A DNA stretch of 55,662 nt from NCBI GenBank assembly GCA_020160955.1, contig JAIUOX010000017.1, forward strand, positions 1-55,662, in the 5' to 3' direction. A program made the position numbers and the translations under genes. Below are positions 1 through 10,394 of the stretch, piece after piece. Position 1 is the stretch's first letter. Each line of letters starts with the position of its first letter. The DNA comes from Pseudomonadota bacterium (lineage in GTDB: Bacteria; Pseudomonadota; Alphaproteobacteria; Reyranellales; Reyranellaceae). Below the pieces are notes generated by a model. It was not told where the DNA came from. It searched no databases and saw only the letters and a program-made list of their open reading frames with translations.

Positions 1-1
1 G

Positions 2-1246
2 CGGCTGGCGCGCGAGCACATGGTCGGCGTCTACGAGACGATCGAGCGGCCGCTGATCCCGGTGCTGATCGACATGGAGCGGGCCGGCATCAAGGTCGAC
101 GCGCCGCTGCTCAAGCGGCTGTCGGCCGACTTCGAGAAGCGGATGGCCGACCTCGAGGTCGAGATCCACAAGATCGCCGGCCGTCCGTTCAACGTCGGCT
201 CGCCCAAGCAGCTGGGCGAGATCCTGTTCGACGAACAGAAGCTGCCGGGCGGCAAGCGCAACAAGAACGGCTCGTGGGCGACCGACGTCAGCATCCTCGA
301 GGATCTCGCCGCGCAGGGCCACGCCCTGCCGGTGAAGATCATGGAGCACCGGCAGATCGCCAAGCTGAAGGGCACCTACACCGACGCCCTGGTGCGCGAG
401 CTCGACCCGAAGACCGGCCGCGTCCACACCTCGTACCACATGACCGGCGCGGCGACCGGCCGGCTGGCCTCGACCGATCCCAACCTGCAGAACATCCCGG
501 TGCGCACCGAGGAAGGCCGCAAGATCCGCGAGGCCTTCATCGCCGAGAAGGGCCACAAGCTGCTGTCGGCCGACTATTCCCAGATCGAGCTCCGGCTGCT
601 CGCGCACGTCGCCGACATCGCCTCGCTGAAGGAGGCCTTCGCGCGCGGCGACGACATCCACGCCATCACCGCCAGCGAGATGTTCGGCGTGCCGGTCAAG
701 GGCATGGACCCGCTGGTCCGCCGCCGCGCCAAGGCGATCAACTTCGGCATCATCTACGGCATCTCGGCGTTCGGCCTCGCCAACCAGCTGGGCATCGGCC
801 AGCCCGAGGCGCGCGACTACATCGCCAAGTACTTCCAGCGCTATCCCGGCATCCGCGACTACATGGAGACGACCAAGGAGTACGCGCGCAAGAACGGCTT
901 CGTGAAGACGCCGTTCGGTCGCAAGATCCACCTGCGCTACATCAACGACCGCAGCCAGGGCATGCGGGCCTTCGCCGAGCGCGCGGCGATCAACGCGCCG
1001 CTGCAGGGTGGCGCCGCCGACATCATCAAGAAGGCGATGATCCGGCTGCCGGCCGCGCTGCAGGCCGCGAAGCTGAAGACGCGCATGCTGCTGCAGGTCC
1101 ACGACGAACTGCTGTTCGAGGTGCCCGACGCCGAGGTCGACCGGCTGCGCACCGTCGCCCGCGGCGTGATGGAAGGCGCGGCGACGCTTTCCGTGCCGCT
1201 GGTCGTCGAGACCGGCGTCGGCGACAACTGGGCCGCCGCCCACTGA
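2..1246 (+). CDS. polA: DNA polymerase I, C-terminal polymerase domain (5' partial)
   Basis: The frame is open from base 2, so the gene starts left of the window; about 414 C-terminal codons are visible. All three family A polymerase motifs are present: motif A SADYSQIELRLLAH (Asp at residue 191 of the fragment), motif B RRRAKAINFGIIYG and motif C QVHDELLFEV (Asp 368). By family knowledge this enzyme fills gaps in repair and replaces Okazaki primers. The 5' nuclease and any 3' exonuclease domain lie outside the window, so proofreading cannot be judged. The next gene starts 17 bases downstream on the same strand and may be co-transcribed. Confidence 0.97.
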   Translation, partial: RLAREHMVGVYETIERPLIPVLIDMERAGIKVDAPLLKRLSADFEKRMADLEVEIHKIAGRPFNVGSPKQLGEILFDEQKLPGGKRNKNGSWATDVSILEDLAAQGHALPVKIMEHRQIAKLKGTYTDALVRELDPKTGRVHTSYHMTGAATGRLASTDPNLQNIPVRTEEGRKIREAFIAEKGHKLLSADYSQIELRLLAHVADIASLKEAFARGDDIHAITASEMFGVPVKGMDPLVRRRAKAINFGIIYGISAFGLANQLGIGQPEARDYIAKYFQRYPGIRDYMETTKEYARKNGFVKTPFGRKIHLRYINDRSQGMRAFAERAAINAPLQGGAADIIKKAMIRLPAALQAAKLKTRMLLQVHDELLFEVPDAEVDRLRTVARGVMEGAATLSVPLVVETGVGDNWAAAH

Positions 1247-1263
1247 TCCCCGGGAGACAAGCG

Positions 1264-2019
1264 TTGCGTATCGCCCTTCTTGCCCTCGCCCTCACCGGCG
1301 CGTTCGGGATCCCGGCCGCCGCGCCGGCCTGGGCCCAGGCCGACCCGCAGGCCCGCACCGGCACGCCCAGCAAGGGCCTGCTGTTCGGCTCGAAGATGAC
1401 GGTCGAGAAGGAAGCGTGCTGCGCGCCCGGCAGCCGCGGCGCCGACCCGCGCGAGGCCGCCGTGTTCACCGCGGCGCGCGATGCCGCCGGCAAGCCGCGG
1501 GCGTCGCGCGAGGGCGACATCCTGCGGCTGCGCCTGTCGGACGGCCGCACGCTCAAGATCACCGACTGCGCCGACCAGACCGCCTGCGAGGCCGACCGCT
1601 ACCGCCAGCACCGGCTGGCGGCGTGGTGGCCCAACCTCGGCCTCTACGTCGTGGCGGTCGGGCTGTACGAGGACGGGCTGGCCTACCTGGTGTCGGAGAA
1701 GGACGGCACGACCACGCGCGTCGCCGCCGTGCCGGTGCCCTCGCCGTCGGGCCGCCGCGCGATCGCGCTGTCGTCCAACCTGATGAACGGCGTCGACCTC
1801 GACCTGGTCGACCTGTCGGTCCATCCGCCCCGGGTCACGCGCATCGAGTCGATGCCGTCCTGCAAGGGATCGAAGCCCGAGTCGCTGCTGCGGCCGCGCC
1901 CGGTCTGGGTCGACGAGGGCCACGTGCGCTTCGAGGGCGCGCCGCCGCAGCCGGACGACGATCCGAACACCAAGCAGCTGCTGCGTATCGGCGCCGGCAA
2001 AATCGAGTGGGAATGCTGA
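1264..2019 (+). CDS. Secreted protein of unknown function
   Basis: I do not recognise this family. A TTG start at 1264 is chosen because GGGAGA lies about 7 bases upstream and the protein then opens with a clean signal peptide (LRIALLALALTGAFG, then an AWAQA cleavage site near residue 23). The mature part is about 225 residues with several cysteines: a CC pair near residue 45, two in the middle (DCADQTAC), one near the end and one as the last residue. This suggests a periplasmic protein with disulfides. No transmembrane segment follows the signal. It sits between polA and a glutathione transferase gene on the same strand. Confidence 0.7.
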   Translation: MRIALLALALTGAFGIPAAAPAWAQADPQARTGTPSKGLLFGSKMTVEKEACCAPGSRGADPREAAVFTAARDAAGKPRASREGDILRLRLSDGRTLKITDCADQTACEADRYRQHRLAAWWPNLGLYVVAVGLYEDGLAYLVSEKDGTTTRVAAVPVPSPSGRRAIALSSNLMNGVDLDLVDLSVHPPRVTRIESMPSCKGSKPESLLRPRPVWVDEGHVRFEGAPPQPDDDPNTKQLLRIGAGKIEWEC

Positions 2020-2044
2020 AAGAGACCCGAGGGGAGAGTTCGCG

Positions 2045-2662
2045 ATGAAGATCTGGGGACGCGCCAATTCGATCAACGTCCAGAAGGTGCTGTGGGCGGC
2101 CGAGGAATGCGGCATCGCCTACGAGCGCACCGATGTCGGCGGCGCCTTCGGCGGCAACGACCAGAAGTGGTACCTCGACATGAACCCGAACGGCGTCGTG
2201 CCGACGATCGACGACGGCGGCCGGGTGATCTGGGAAAGCAACTCGGCGGTGCGCTACCTGTCGGCCAAGTACGCCGCCGGCACGCTGTGGCCGAACGATC
2301 CCGGCCAGCGCAGCGAGGCCGACCGCTGGATGGACTGGCAGCTCTCGACCATCGCCGACCCGATGCGCATCGCCTTCTGGGGCCTCGTGCGCACGCCGCC
2401 GGACAAGCGCGACATGGCCGCGATCGGCAAGGCCGCCGCGGAAGCCGGCAAGCTGTTCGCCCGGCTCGACGGCTGGCTCGAGGGCCGCAAGTACGTGGCC
2501 GGCGGCCACCTGACGATGGGCGACATCCCGGTCGGCTGCTTCGTCTACCGCTGGTACGCGCTCGACATCGAGCGCCCGGAGCTGAAGAACCTGCGCAAGT
2601 GGTACGAGCGGCTGTCCAACCGGCCGGCCTATGCCAAGAACATCATGGTGAAGTTGACCTGA
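2045..2662 (+). CDS. Glutathione S-transferase family protein
   Basis: A 205-residue protein with the two-domain cytosolic GST plan. The N-terminal thioredoxin-like domain shows RANSINVQKVLWAAEE (Ser near residue 9 is the likely glutathione-activating residue), the cis-Pro motif NGVVPTIDD, and the glutathione gamma-glutamyl contact WESNSAVRYL. An all-helical C-terminal domain follows from about residue 90. AGGGGAGAG about 8 bases upstream of the ATG is a good ribosome binding site. Substrate cannot be told from sequence; bacterial relatives act in detoxification or as glutathione-dependent isomerases. A repeat A palindrome begins at the stop codon. Confidence 0.9.
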   Translation: MKIWGRANSINVQKVLWAAEECGIAYERTDVGGAFGGNDQKWYLDMNPNGVVPTIDDGGRVIWESNSAVRYLSAKYAAGTLWPNDPGQRSEADRWMDWQLSTIADPMRIAFWGLVRTPPDKRDMAAIGKAAAEAGKLFARLDGWLEGRKYVAGGHLTMGDIPVGCFVYRWYALDIERPELKNLRKWYERLSNRPAYAKNIMVKLT

Positions 2663-2730
2663 AAAGGTCCCTCGCTGCGTTCGGGATGACAAGGAAAGGC
2701 CTGTCATCCCGAGCGTAGCGAGGGACCTTT
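2663..2730. repeat. Family A palindromic repeat, copy A1
   Basis: Two 28-base arms (2663-2690 and 2703-2730) pair along their whole length, with two G.T mismatches that are allowed in RNA as G.U. The core is GTCATCCCGAGCG followed by AGCGAGGGACCTTT. It starts directly after the gst stop codon, in a convergent gap. Other copies or half copies are near 29064, 40829 and 46289. Confidence 0.9.
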
Positions 2731-2739
2731 GCCGTCACG

Positions 2740-2780
2740 AAAAAAAGGGCGCGGCCCTCGCGGGTCGCGCCTTCTTCTTT
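2740..2780. terminator. Bidirectional intrinsic terminator
   Basis: The stem GGCGCGGCCC (2748-2757) pairs with GGGTCGCGCC (2762-2771) across a 4-base loop, with one G.U. On the minus strand it is followed by seven T (2740-2746), a textbook terminator for the gene ending at 2796. On the plus strand it is followed by TTCTTCTTT and can stop readthrough from gst. Confidence 0.85.
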
Positions 2781-2795
2781 GCCAGAGCGAAGCGA

Positions 2796-3134
2796 TCAGC
2801 GCTTCGGCAGCTTGTCCTTCTCGGCCAGCACGGCCCGGTCGATCACCGTGAACAGGTAGGCGTCGGGCGCCAGCGTGCAGCCGCCGCGCACCAGCAGCGC
2901 CAGCTCGGCACCCTGCTGGCCGTCCGGGATCTTGACGCCGCGGTAGCGCGCGACGTGCTCGGCGAGGTACTCGCCCAGCGCCTTGCGCGCCGCGGGGTTC
3001 ATGGCGTGCGCTTCCTTGCAGGTGATGTAGGCCGCCTGGTCGAAGTTCAGCGGCGGCATCTGGGCCTGGGCGGCACCGGCCACCAGCAGCGGCGCGACGA
3101 GGGAAGCGGCGACGGCGAGAATGCGGGTCTTCAT
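2796..3134 (-). CDS. Small periplasmic protein, HdeA/HdeB-like
   Basis: 112 residues with a clear signal peptide (MKTRILAVAASLVAPLLVAGAAQAQ, cleavage after AQA). The mature protein is about 88 residues with exactly two cysteines (TCKEAH and GGCTLAP) about 50 residues apart, the pattern of the HdeA/HdeB acid-chaperone family. That assignment rests on size, export and cysteine spacing and is tentative. The start is set by AGGAG 8 bases upstream of the ATG. It follows the glycine-zipper lipoprotein gene by 11 bases and both precede a strong terminator, so they are probably one transcript. Confidence 0.65.
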   Translation of the reverse strand: MKTRILAVAASLVAPLLVAGAAQAQMPPLNFDQAAYITCKEAHAMNPAARKALGEYLAEHVARYRGVKIPDGQQGAELALLVRGGCTLAPDAYLFTVIDRAVLAEKDKLPKR

Positions 3135-3145
3135 GGGGCGATCTC

Positions 3146-3361
3146 CTACTTGCTGCCGATGGCGCTGCCGGTGAGGTAGCCCGCCGCGCCGCCGATCAGG
3201 CCGGCGCCGACGACGGTGCCGAAGCTCGCACCCGACACCGCGGCGATGCCGGTGCCCAGCGCCGCGCCGGTCATCGCGCCCTTCTGTCCCATGGTCATGT
3301 TCTCGCAACCGCCAAGCAACCCGGCGACGGCGACCAGCGCCACGATCTTTGCCTTGATCAT
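3146..3361 (-). CDS. Small glycine-zipper lipoprotein
   Basis: 71 residues. The N terminus is a lipoprotein signal with lipobox LLGGC (Cys 19). The rest is a glycine-zipper segment with repeated GxxxG spacing (MTGAALGTGIAAVSG, then VVGAGLIGGAAGYLTG), as in YMGG-like and Pal-associated outer-membrane lipoproteins. The ribosome binding site GCAGGAGAG is 4-6 bases before the ATG. The role is unknown beyond likely membrane association. It lies between the DUF2950 gene (26 bases upstream) and the HdeA-like gene (11 bases downstream), all on the minus strand. Confidence 0.8.
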   Translation of the reverse strand: MIKAKIVALVAVAGLLGGCENMTMGQKGAMTGAALGTGIAAVSGASFGTVVGAGLIGGAAGYLTGSAIGSK

Positions 3362-3387
3362 CTCTCTCTCCTGCTCAAGTACCCCCG

Positions 3388-4341
3388 TCACGGGGGCGTC
3401 ATGTCCGCCTTCGCCCAACCCTTGTCCGGGTTGAAGGTCAGGATGCTTGCCGCCTTCTGCGCCGTCTGCGGACCGAGGTCCTGCTGGTAGACGACGCCGT
3501 CCTGGTTGACGATGAAGGTCATCACGCCGGTATCGCCGTAGCGCACCGGCCAAGCGATCACGCCGAAGCCGCCGATCATGCGGCCATTGACGAGGTAGTC
3601 GCGCGCGCCGCGCGTCGCGTCCGGGCCCTGCCCGTAGAGCAGCCGGAAGTAGTAGCCGTAGTGGCCGTCGGGCGACTGGCCGTCGGCCTGCGCCTTGGCG
3701 ACCGCCGGGCCGAGCGGGCTCTGCGGCTCGCCCGGCTTGGCGTCCCAGTAGAGGCCGTCCTTGCGGCCCGGCGCGCTCAGCAGGCGGCGGGCGTAGACCG
3801 GCGAGCCGGTCTTCATCGGGTCGGCCGCGGCATAGTCGAACTGCGCGTCGACGATCGCCAGCAGGGTCTGCACCACCGCCGCCTCGTCGTGGCCGATGCG
3901 GCGCAGCACCATGTCCTTGAGGCCGGCGGCGACGTCGAACTTCCACGCCGCGCCGTCCTTGACGATCGGCACCGGCAGCGTCCAGCCCGACTTGCCGACC
4001 TCGATCAGCGCCTTGGCGTCGCCCGAGGCGACGATCTTGTGGCTCTCGTCCCACGCCGCGATGTAGGCCTTGCGGCGACGCTCGACGTCGTCGTCCTTGC
4101 CCGGCACGAGGTCGCGCCAGTCGTTGCCCCACAGCTTCGCCAGCGCGGCACGGTCGTTCTTGCGCACCGCCTCGATCAGCGCGTCGGCCGCCGCCTCGGC
4201 GGTCGGGAAGGTCTGGACGGCCGCGGTCGCGCTCGCCGCCGGCGCAGGCGCCTGCGCGAGGGCGGCAGGCACCGGGGCCAGGGTCGCCGTCGCGAGGCCG
4301 AGGACGACCAGGGCGAGGCCGCGTCGCAGGATCGCGCTCAT
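3388..4341 (-). CDS. DUF2950 family exported protein
   Basis: 317 residues with a signal peptide (RRGLALVVLGLATATLAP, cleavage near ALAQA at residue 30). The mature protein matches the DUF2950 family: FPTAEAAADALIEAVRKND near the start, GHYGYYFRLLYGQGP, and the C-terminal FGVIAWPVRYGDTGVMTFIVNQDG with YQQDLG. Function is unknown; it is probably periplasmic. Its ATG overlaps the TGA of the upstream DUF3300 gene by four bases (ATGA), so translation is probably coupled. The two families are commonly adjacent in proteobacteria. Confidence 0.9.
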   Translation of the reverse strand: MSAILRRGLALVVLGLATATLAPVPAALAQAPAPAASATAAVQTFPTAEAAADALIEAVRKNDRAALAKLWGNDWRDLVPGKDDDVERRRKAYIAAWDESHKIVASGDAKALIEVGKSGWTLPVPIVKDGAAWKFDVAAGLKDMVLRRIGHDEAAVVQTLLAIVDAQFDYAAADPMKTGSPVYARRLLSAPGRKDGLYWDAKPGEPQSPLGPAVAKAQADGQSPDGHYGYYFRLLYGQGPDATRGARDYLVNGRMIGGFGVIAWPVRYGDTGVMTFIVNQDGVVYQQDLGPQTAQKAASILTFNPDKGWAKADMTPP

Positions 4342-5555
4342 CGCCGGAACCCTCCGCCGCCGCGTTCGAACCCGCCGCCGCCACCGCGGCTGAAGCTGCC
4401 GCCGCCGCGCTCGAAGCCGCCGCCGCCACGCTGGTAGCTGCCGCGGTCGAAGTTGCGGTCGCCCCACGACTGGTTGCCGCGGTTGTAGTCGCGGTTGACC
4501 TGGCCGCCGCGCTCGACGCCGTCGAAGGCGCTCGGCCGGCCGCCCTCGCCGCCGCGCATCACCTGCGGGCGCTCGGCCCCGGCGTTGGGACGCTCGACGT
4601 TCGGGCGGTTGACGCCCGCGCCCGCGCCGCCGCGGCCCTCGAGCTGGCCGCGGAACTGCTCGCGCTGCGCCGCGTCGGGACGCACCTGGTTGTACTGCTG
4701 GCGCTCGGCCTGGGTGCGGTAGGGCACGCCGTCGCGATGCGCCGCGTCGAAGTTCCAGCGGCCCTCGGCGTAGCGATTGGCGTTGAAGTTGTTGCCCGAG
4801 ATGTTGACGGCGCGGTTGACGTTGACCGTCGAGTAGCTGCCGCCCCAGTTGCTGCCGTTCCAGCCCCAGTGCCAGCCGCCGAACATCGAGGCGGTCGCCG
4901 CGACGCCCAGCCCGAACATCATGCCGGACAACAGGGCGGCGCCGTAGTTCGGCGGCGGCGGGTAATAGGCCGGCGGGTACGCCGGGTACGGCCACTGCCC
5001 GTACGCCCAGGTCGGGTTGTAGTACGGCACGTAGACGACCTCGGGATTGGTCGGCTGGATGACGATGGCGTTCTGGCCGCCCGAGCTCTGGGTGGTCACG
5101 GTCTGCTGCGGCGTCGACTTGAGGTTGCCGGCGGCCTGGGCGCGGGCGCGCAGGCGCTGCACGGCGTCGGCAACATCCTTCTGCTGGCCGATCATCGCGT
5201 CGCCGACCTTCTGGGTCCAGTCGAGCTGCTCGTTCATCATCGACAGGGTCTGCGGGAAGGCGACCAGCGACTTCACGCTGACGTCCCAGTCCTTGTCCTT
5301 GACCGCCGCCACGGCGGCGTCGCCCTTGAGGTTGGGATTGTCCTTCGACCAGCGCGCCGCCTGCACGACCTCCAGCGGGTAGGTCGCGGCCATCAGCGTC
5401 TGGGCCAGCAGCGCGTCGGGATAGAGCGCGATCGGCGCCAGCAACTGGTCGAGCTGCTGCGGCGTGAAGGCCTGCTTGCTGTCCTGGGCGCGGGCCGCGA
5501 AGCCGGGGACCAGCGCCAAGGCCAGGGAACAGCCGAGGAGATGACGCCGCTTCAT
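4338..5555 (-). CDS. DUF3300 family exported protein with Gly/Arg-rich tail
   Basis: 405 residues. A signal peptide (LLGCSLALALVPGFAARAQ) is followed by the DUF3300 core: LDQLLAPIALYPDALLAQTLMAATYPLEVVQAARW, then VKSLVAFPQTLSMM, with a small Tyr/Pro-rich section (YPAYPPAYYPPPPNYG) and a hydrophobic stretch near residue 215. The last 60 residues are low complexity, built of GGGGFERGGG-type units with Asn, Arg, Phe and Tyr. Function is unknown; it is likely an envelope or cell-surface protein. Translation is coupled to DUF2950 by a four-base overlap. The 272-base upstream gap carries a family B repeat. Confidence 0.9.
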   Translation of the reverse strand: MKRRHLLGCSLALALVPGFAARAQDSKQAFTPQQLDQLLAPIALYPDALLAQTLMAATYPLEVVQAARWSKDNPNLKGDAAVAAVKDKDWDVSVKSLVAFPQTLSMMNEQLDWTQKVGDAMIGQQKDVADAVQRLRARAQAAGNLKSTPQQTVTTQSSGGQNAIVIQPTNPEVVYVPYYNPTWAYGQWPYPAYPPAYYPPPPNYGAALLSGMMFGLGVAATASMFGGWHWGWNGSNWGGSYSTVNVNRAVNISGNNFNANRYAEGRWNFDAAHRDGVPYRTQAERQQYNQVRPDAAQREQFRGQLEGRGGAGAGVNRPNVERPNAGAERPQVMRGGEGGRPSAFDGVERGGQVNRDYNRGNQSWGDRNFDRGSYQRGGGGFERGGGSFSRGGGGGFERGGGGFRR

Positions 5556-5689
5556 GGGGAGGCCCTTTTCTTGTGCCTTGTTCGGGGGTGCCACACTACA
5601 TGTCGAGGGGATGGCGCGTCCAGAGCGGCGGGCTCCCAACTGGTGCCATTTCGGACCTTGAGGAAGGGCACGATGTCGCCTGCTCGCTC

Positions 5690-5824
5690 TTCCTCCCCAA
5701 GCGGCAGCTTGGGGAGGTATCGCCGTCTTCGGCGACGGAGGGGTCATGGGCCACCCGTCGCGTTGCCCATGACCCCTCTGGCCGCTGCGCGGCCACCTCC
5801 CCGCGCTCGCGCGCAGGGAGGAAA
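5690..5824. repeat. Family B five-hairpin repeat, copy B1
   Basis: Five consecutive perfect hairpins: CCTCCCCAAG/CTTGGGGAGG; TCGCCG/CGGCGA; GAGGGGTCATGGGC/GCCCATGACCCCTC; GGCCGC/GCGGCC; and a terminal one ending GCGCAGGGAGGAAA. The outer ends (TTCCTCCC and GGGAGGAA) are themselves inverted. The element sits between the stop of the cyclase gene and the DUF3300 promoter. Confidence 0.9.
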
Positions 5825-5827
5825 ACC

Positions 5828-7669
5828 CTAGACCAGCCGGTAGACCTCGACCGGGGTGTCGTGGCCCTTGACCGGGCGCAGGACCGGCGGGCCGTGCTGC
5901 AGGTCGAGGCTCTCGCGGTCGACCAGCGCGGCCAGCGTGTCGCCACTGGCCAGCACCACGACCTCGTCGCTGTCGGCCATGAACTCCTTGCCGAGTTGCT
6001 CGAAGCGCTGGGCGATGTTCACCGTGTCGCCGACCACCGTGAAGTTGACGCGGCCCGGCGCGCCGATGTTGCCGACCACCACCGGGCCCGAATGCAGCCC
6101 GATGCGGACGCGGATCGGCGGCAGGCCGGCCGCCCGGCGCACCGCGTTGTCCTCCTTGATGACCCGGGCGATGGCCAGCGCGGCGCGCACCGCGCGGTCG
6201 GCATGGTCCTCCATGCGCTGCAGGCCGCCCCACACCGCCATCACCGCGTCGCCGATGTACTTGTCGATCACGCCGTGCTCGTGCTCGATGCAGGCGCCGA
6301 GCAGCGCGAAGTGATGGTTCAGGAGCTCGGCGGTGTCCTGCTCGGGCAGGTCCTCGGCCTGCGGCGTGAACTCGACGATGTCGGTGAACATCACCGTGAC
6401 GGTGCGGCGGCGCGAGCGCACCGCCTCCTCGCCCAGCTCCATCAGCCGGAAGACCAGGCGGCGCGGCACGTAGGCGCCGAACCACTTCAGCGCGCCGCGC
6501 GCCTTGTCGAGGCTGAGGCTGGCGTCGTCGATCTCGCGCAGCCGCGACTGGCGATGCAGCGGCGTGTCGAACTCCAGCCGCTCGATCGCCTCGGCGGCCG
6601 AGGTGATGGTGCGGATCGAGCGCGCCATGCTGAGCCCGATCACCAGCGCCAGCACCGCCGCCACGGCCAGCGTCACCGCGCCGACGATGGCGCCGTTGGT
6701 CAGGCGCTCGAGGTCGGAGGTCGCCTCCTCCAGCGGGAAATACTGGCCGATCAGCCACGGCTCGGGTCCGTAGCCCCGCACCTCGCGGTACACGAACACC
6801 CACAGCCGTCCGTCGATCCGCTCGACATGGCCGATGTCGCCCAGCGCCCGCTCGATCTGGGCGTCGCGCACCGGCGGGTTCCAGATCGCCGCCAGCACCG
6901 GGTCCTCGACCTCCTTGATGGTCGGCAGCTCGCGCTCCTCGGTGAGGCCGAGCCCGCGCGGATCGACCAGCCGGCGATGCGCCAGCACGCGCTCCTTGCC
7001 GACCAGGATGAAGTAGCGGCCGCCGCTGGCCTGGCTGGCCTCGCCGATCAGCGCCGACAGGTCGCCCAGCGCCACGGTGGCGAGCAGGCCGCCGATGAAG
7101 GCGTCGTCGATGCGCCGCACCGGGGTGCGCACGTTGAGCACCGGCTGCTGCAGGGCCGAGCTCCAGAACAGCGCGCCCCAGAAGGTGCGGTGCGCGACCT
7201 GCAGCTCGCGGAAGCGCTCGAGCCCGCGCGGCTGGCGCTCCAGCGCGATGGTGTCGCGGATCACCTGGCCGTCGGGCAGGCGGGCGATGCGTTCGAACTT
7301 GAGGTCGAGGGTGGCGAAGCCGGCGCTCGAGACGACCGGCACCTGGGTCATCATGACCCACAGCGCCTCGCGCATCGCCACCGGCGAGTCGACGTCGAGG
7401 CGCCCGGCCGCGGCCAGCGCGGCGATCATCTCGAGATGCTCGGTGACGGGGTCGAGCTTGCCGCGGATCGCGGCGACCTGGCTCTCGAGGACGCGCGCGG
7501 CGCGGTCCACCAGCAGCCGCTCGGCGGTGTTGGTCGCGCCGGCCAGCACCACGATGTAGGCGACGCCCGAGATCAGCGACAACGACACGAAGGCCAGCGC
7601 CAGCGCGGCGATCAGGGGCATCCGCAGGCGCCGACGCGCGGCGCCCGGGGTGGAGGTTTCGACGGTCAC
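5828..7669 (-). CDS. Membrane-bound class III adenylate/guanylate cyclase
   Basis: 613 residues. Order: transmembrane segment 1 (about 18-42), an extracytoplasmic sensor region of nearly 290 residues that resembles a Cache-type fold, transmembrane segment 2 (about 328-352), a HAMP-like linker, and a C-terminal class III nucleotide cyclase domain from about residue 420. The metal-binding aspartates are in MFTDIVEFT (Asp 430) and IGDAVMAVW (Asp 474); GRVNFTVVGDTVNIAQR is the usual nucleotide-binding segment. It should make cAMP in response to a periplasmic signal; cGMP cannot be excluded. The start at 7669 is GTG with a weak ribosome site; an ATG at 7621 (residue 17) is the alternative. Confidence 0.93.
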   Translation of the reverse strand: MTVETSTPGAARRRLRMPLIAALALAFVSLSLISGVAYIVVLAGATNTAERLLVDRAARVLESQVAAIRGKLDPVTEHLEMIAALAAAGRLDVDSPVAMREALWVMMTQVPVVSSAGFATLDLKFERIARLPDGQVIRDTIALERQPRGLERFRELQVAHRTFWGALFWSSALQQPVLNVRTPVRRIDDAFIGGLLATVALGDLSALIGEASQASGGRYFILVGKERVLAHRRLVDPRGLGLTEERELPTIKEVEDPVLAAIWNPPVRDAQIERALGDIGHVERIDGRLWVFVYREVRGYGPEPWLIGQYFPLEEATSDLERLTNGAIVGAVTLAVAAVLALVIGLSMARSIRTITSAAEAIERLEFDTPLHRQSRLREIDDASLSLDKARGALKWFGAYVPRRLVFRLMELGEEAVRSRRRTVTVMFTDIVEFTPQAEDLPEQDTAELLNHHFALLGACIEHEHGVIDKYIGDAVMAVWGGLQRMEDHADRAVRAALAIARVIKEDNAVRRAAGLPPIRVRIGLHSGPVVVGNIGAPGRVNFTVVGDTVNIAQRFEQLGKEFMADSDEVVVLASGDTLAALVDRESLDLQHGPPVLRPVKGHDTPVEVYRLV

Positions 7670-7715
7670 GACCGGTCCATCATACGACGAACCGGCCGCC
7701 GGTGCTTCTGCGGCG

Positions 7716-9320
<1,605 letters not shown>

Positions 9321-9468
9321 GAGGCAATCTCCTGCAAAAAACACCGATCGGCGCATCCTGGGTCAGTCCGGACACGCTGGCGTCCTCCGCTACTGGGACC
9401 AATCTGGGGTGACAAGGGGTCCGAAGGTCCTGCGACAGAAAATGTTTGGCGAACCATGTGAATCAGGC

Positions 9469-9482
9469 TTCGCATTTGCGAA
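9469..9482. promoter_or_regulatory. Inverted repeat upstream of pckA
   Basis: TTCGCA-TT-TGCGAA is a perfect 6 bp inverted repeat in the 203-base gap between pckA and the HugZ-like gene, about 150 bases before the pckA start, in locally AT-richer DNA. It could be an operator for pckA. No known motif is claimed. Confidence 0.4.
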
Positions 9483-9523
9483 ACGGGTACCGCGACGCGG
9501 AAATCGCGGCGCCGGCCGAGGCG

Positions 9524-10270
9524 TCAGCCGGCAGCGCGTGCCTTGGCCACCAGCGCGACCAGCAGCTTGCGGGCGTCGGCGGCGGCGGCCAGCGGCGCCT
9601 CGAAGGCCAGCCGCGCGACCGTGCCGCCGCGCCGCAGGTCGAGCCCCTCGGGGTCGAGGCCGGTCATGCGCCAGCCCTCGCCGTCGAGGCCCAGCAGGCG
9701 CGTGGCGTAGAGCTGCACCGCGTCGGCGTGGTCGTCGTTCATGTGCGCCACGATGTCGGCCTCGGCCTCGGCGAGCCCGTCGGCGGCGGGCGCCGCCAGC
9801 TGGTCGCGCGACAGCCAGTGGATCTTGCCGAAGCCGGCCACCAGGTGGGCGCGCTCGAGCGTCACCCGGTAAACGTGGAAGTCGCGGAAGCCGGCATACA
9901 TCGCCGCGTCGGGATGGCGGGCGACGAAGCGGGCCACCAGCCGCGGATCGTCGTCGCGGCGCGCCCGCCCCAGCAGGGTGGCGCGCGCCCCGGTCAGCGG
10001 CTGGGCCAGCCCGCCGGTGCCGTCGAACAGCAGCGACACCCGGTCGTCGGCGGCGATCGCGCGGGCATGCTCGGCGAGGTCGGACACCAGCAGGATCGGC
10101 GACAGGTCGTGGTCGACCGCGACCAGCACCAGCGAGGCGTAGGGCCACGGCGCGGCGGGCCCGGAATCGGGCGCGGCGGCGGGCTCGGCCGGCAGGGCGG
10201 TGGCCAGGGCGGCCCGGTCGAGGCGGCGAACGAGGTGTCGCACCTCGCGGGAAATCGTGTCGGGTTGCAT
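9524..10270 (-). CDS. HugZ-family FMN-binding split-barrel protein with DUF2470 domain
   Basis: 248 residues. The N-terminal half is a pyridoxamine-phosphate-oxidase-like split barrel (PYASLVLVAVDHDLSPILLVSDLAEHARAIAADDRVSLLFDG) and the C-terminal part is a DUF2470 domain with IVAHMNDDHADAVQLYA. This pairing is typical of the HugZ family, some members of which bind heme and help release its iron. Heme degradation is inference here; the sequence shows only the fold. It is divergent from chvI across a 124-base gap that should hold both promoters. Confidence 0.88.
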   Translation of the reverse strand: MQPDTISREVRHLVRRLDRAALATALPAEPAAAPDSGPAAPWPYASLVLVAVDHDLSPILLVSDLAEHARAIAADDRVSLLFDGTGGLAQPLTGARATLLGRARRDDDPRLVARFVARHPDAAMYAGFRDFHVYRVTLERAHLVAGFGKIHWLSRDQLAAPAADGLAEAEADIVAHMNDDHADAVQLYATRLLGLDGEGWRMTGLDPEGLDLRRGGTVARLAFEAPLAAAADARKLLVALVAKARAAG

Positions 10271-10394
10271 CGAATTTAGGGGCGGTCGTCCAAAAACGCC
10301 TTATTTAGATCACATCCGATGGCAGATCGGGGCGGCGGCGGCAACGGCGCTGTCGTGCTAGCATCGCCGTCCCCGCCAGGAGAGAGACAACGCC

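Noticed and set aside
274..1263. Upstream extension of the secreted protein gene into polA
   Set aside because: The extension is polA read in another frame and is Arg/Ala/Pro noise. A signal peptide begins at the TTG at 1264.
5690..5824. CRISPR array or tandem repeat at the family B element
   Set aside because: The units are different hairpins, not a repeated unit with spacers, and copies are scattered across the window.
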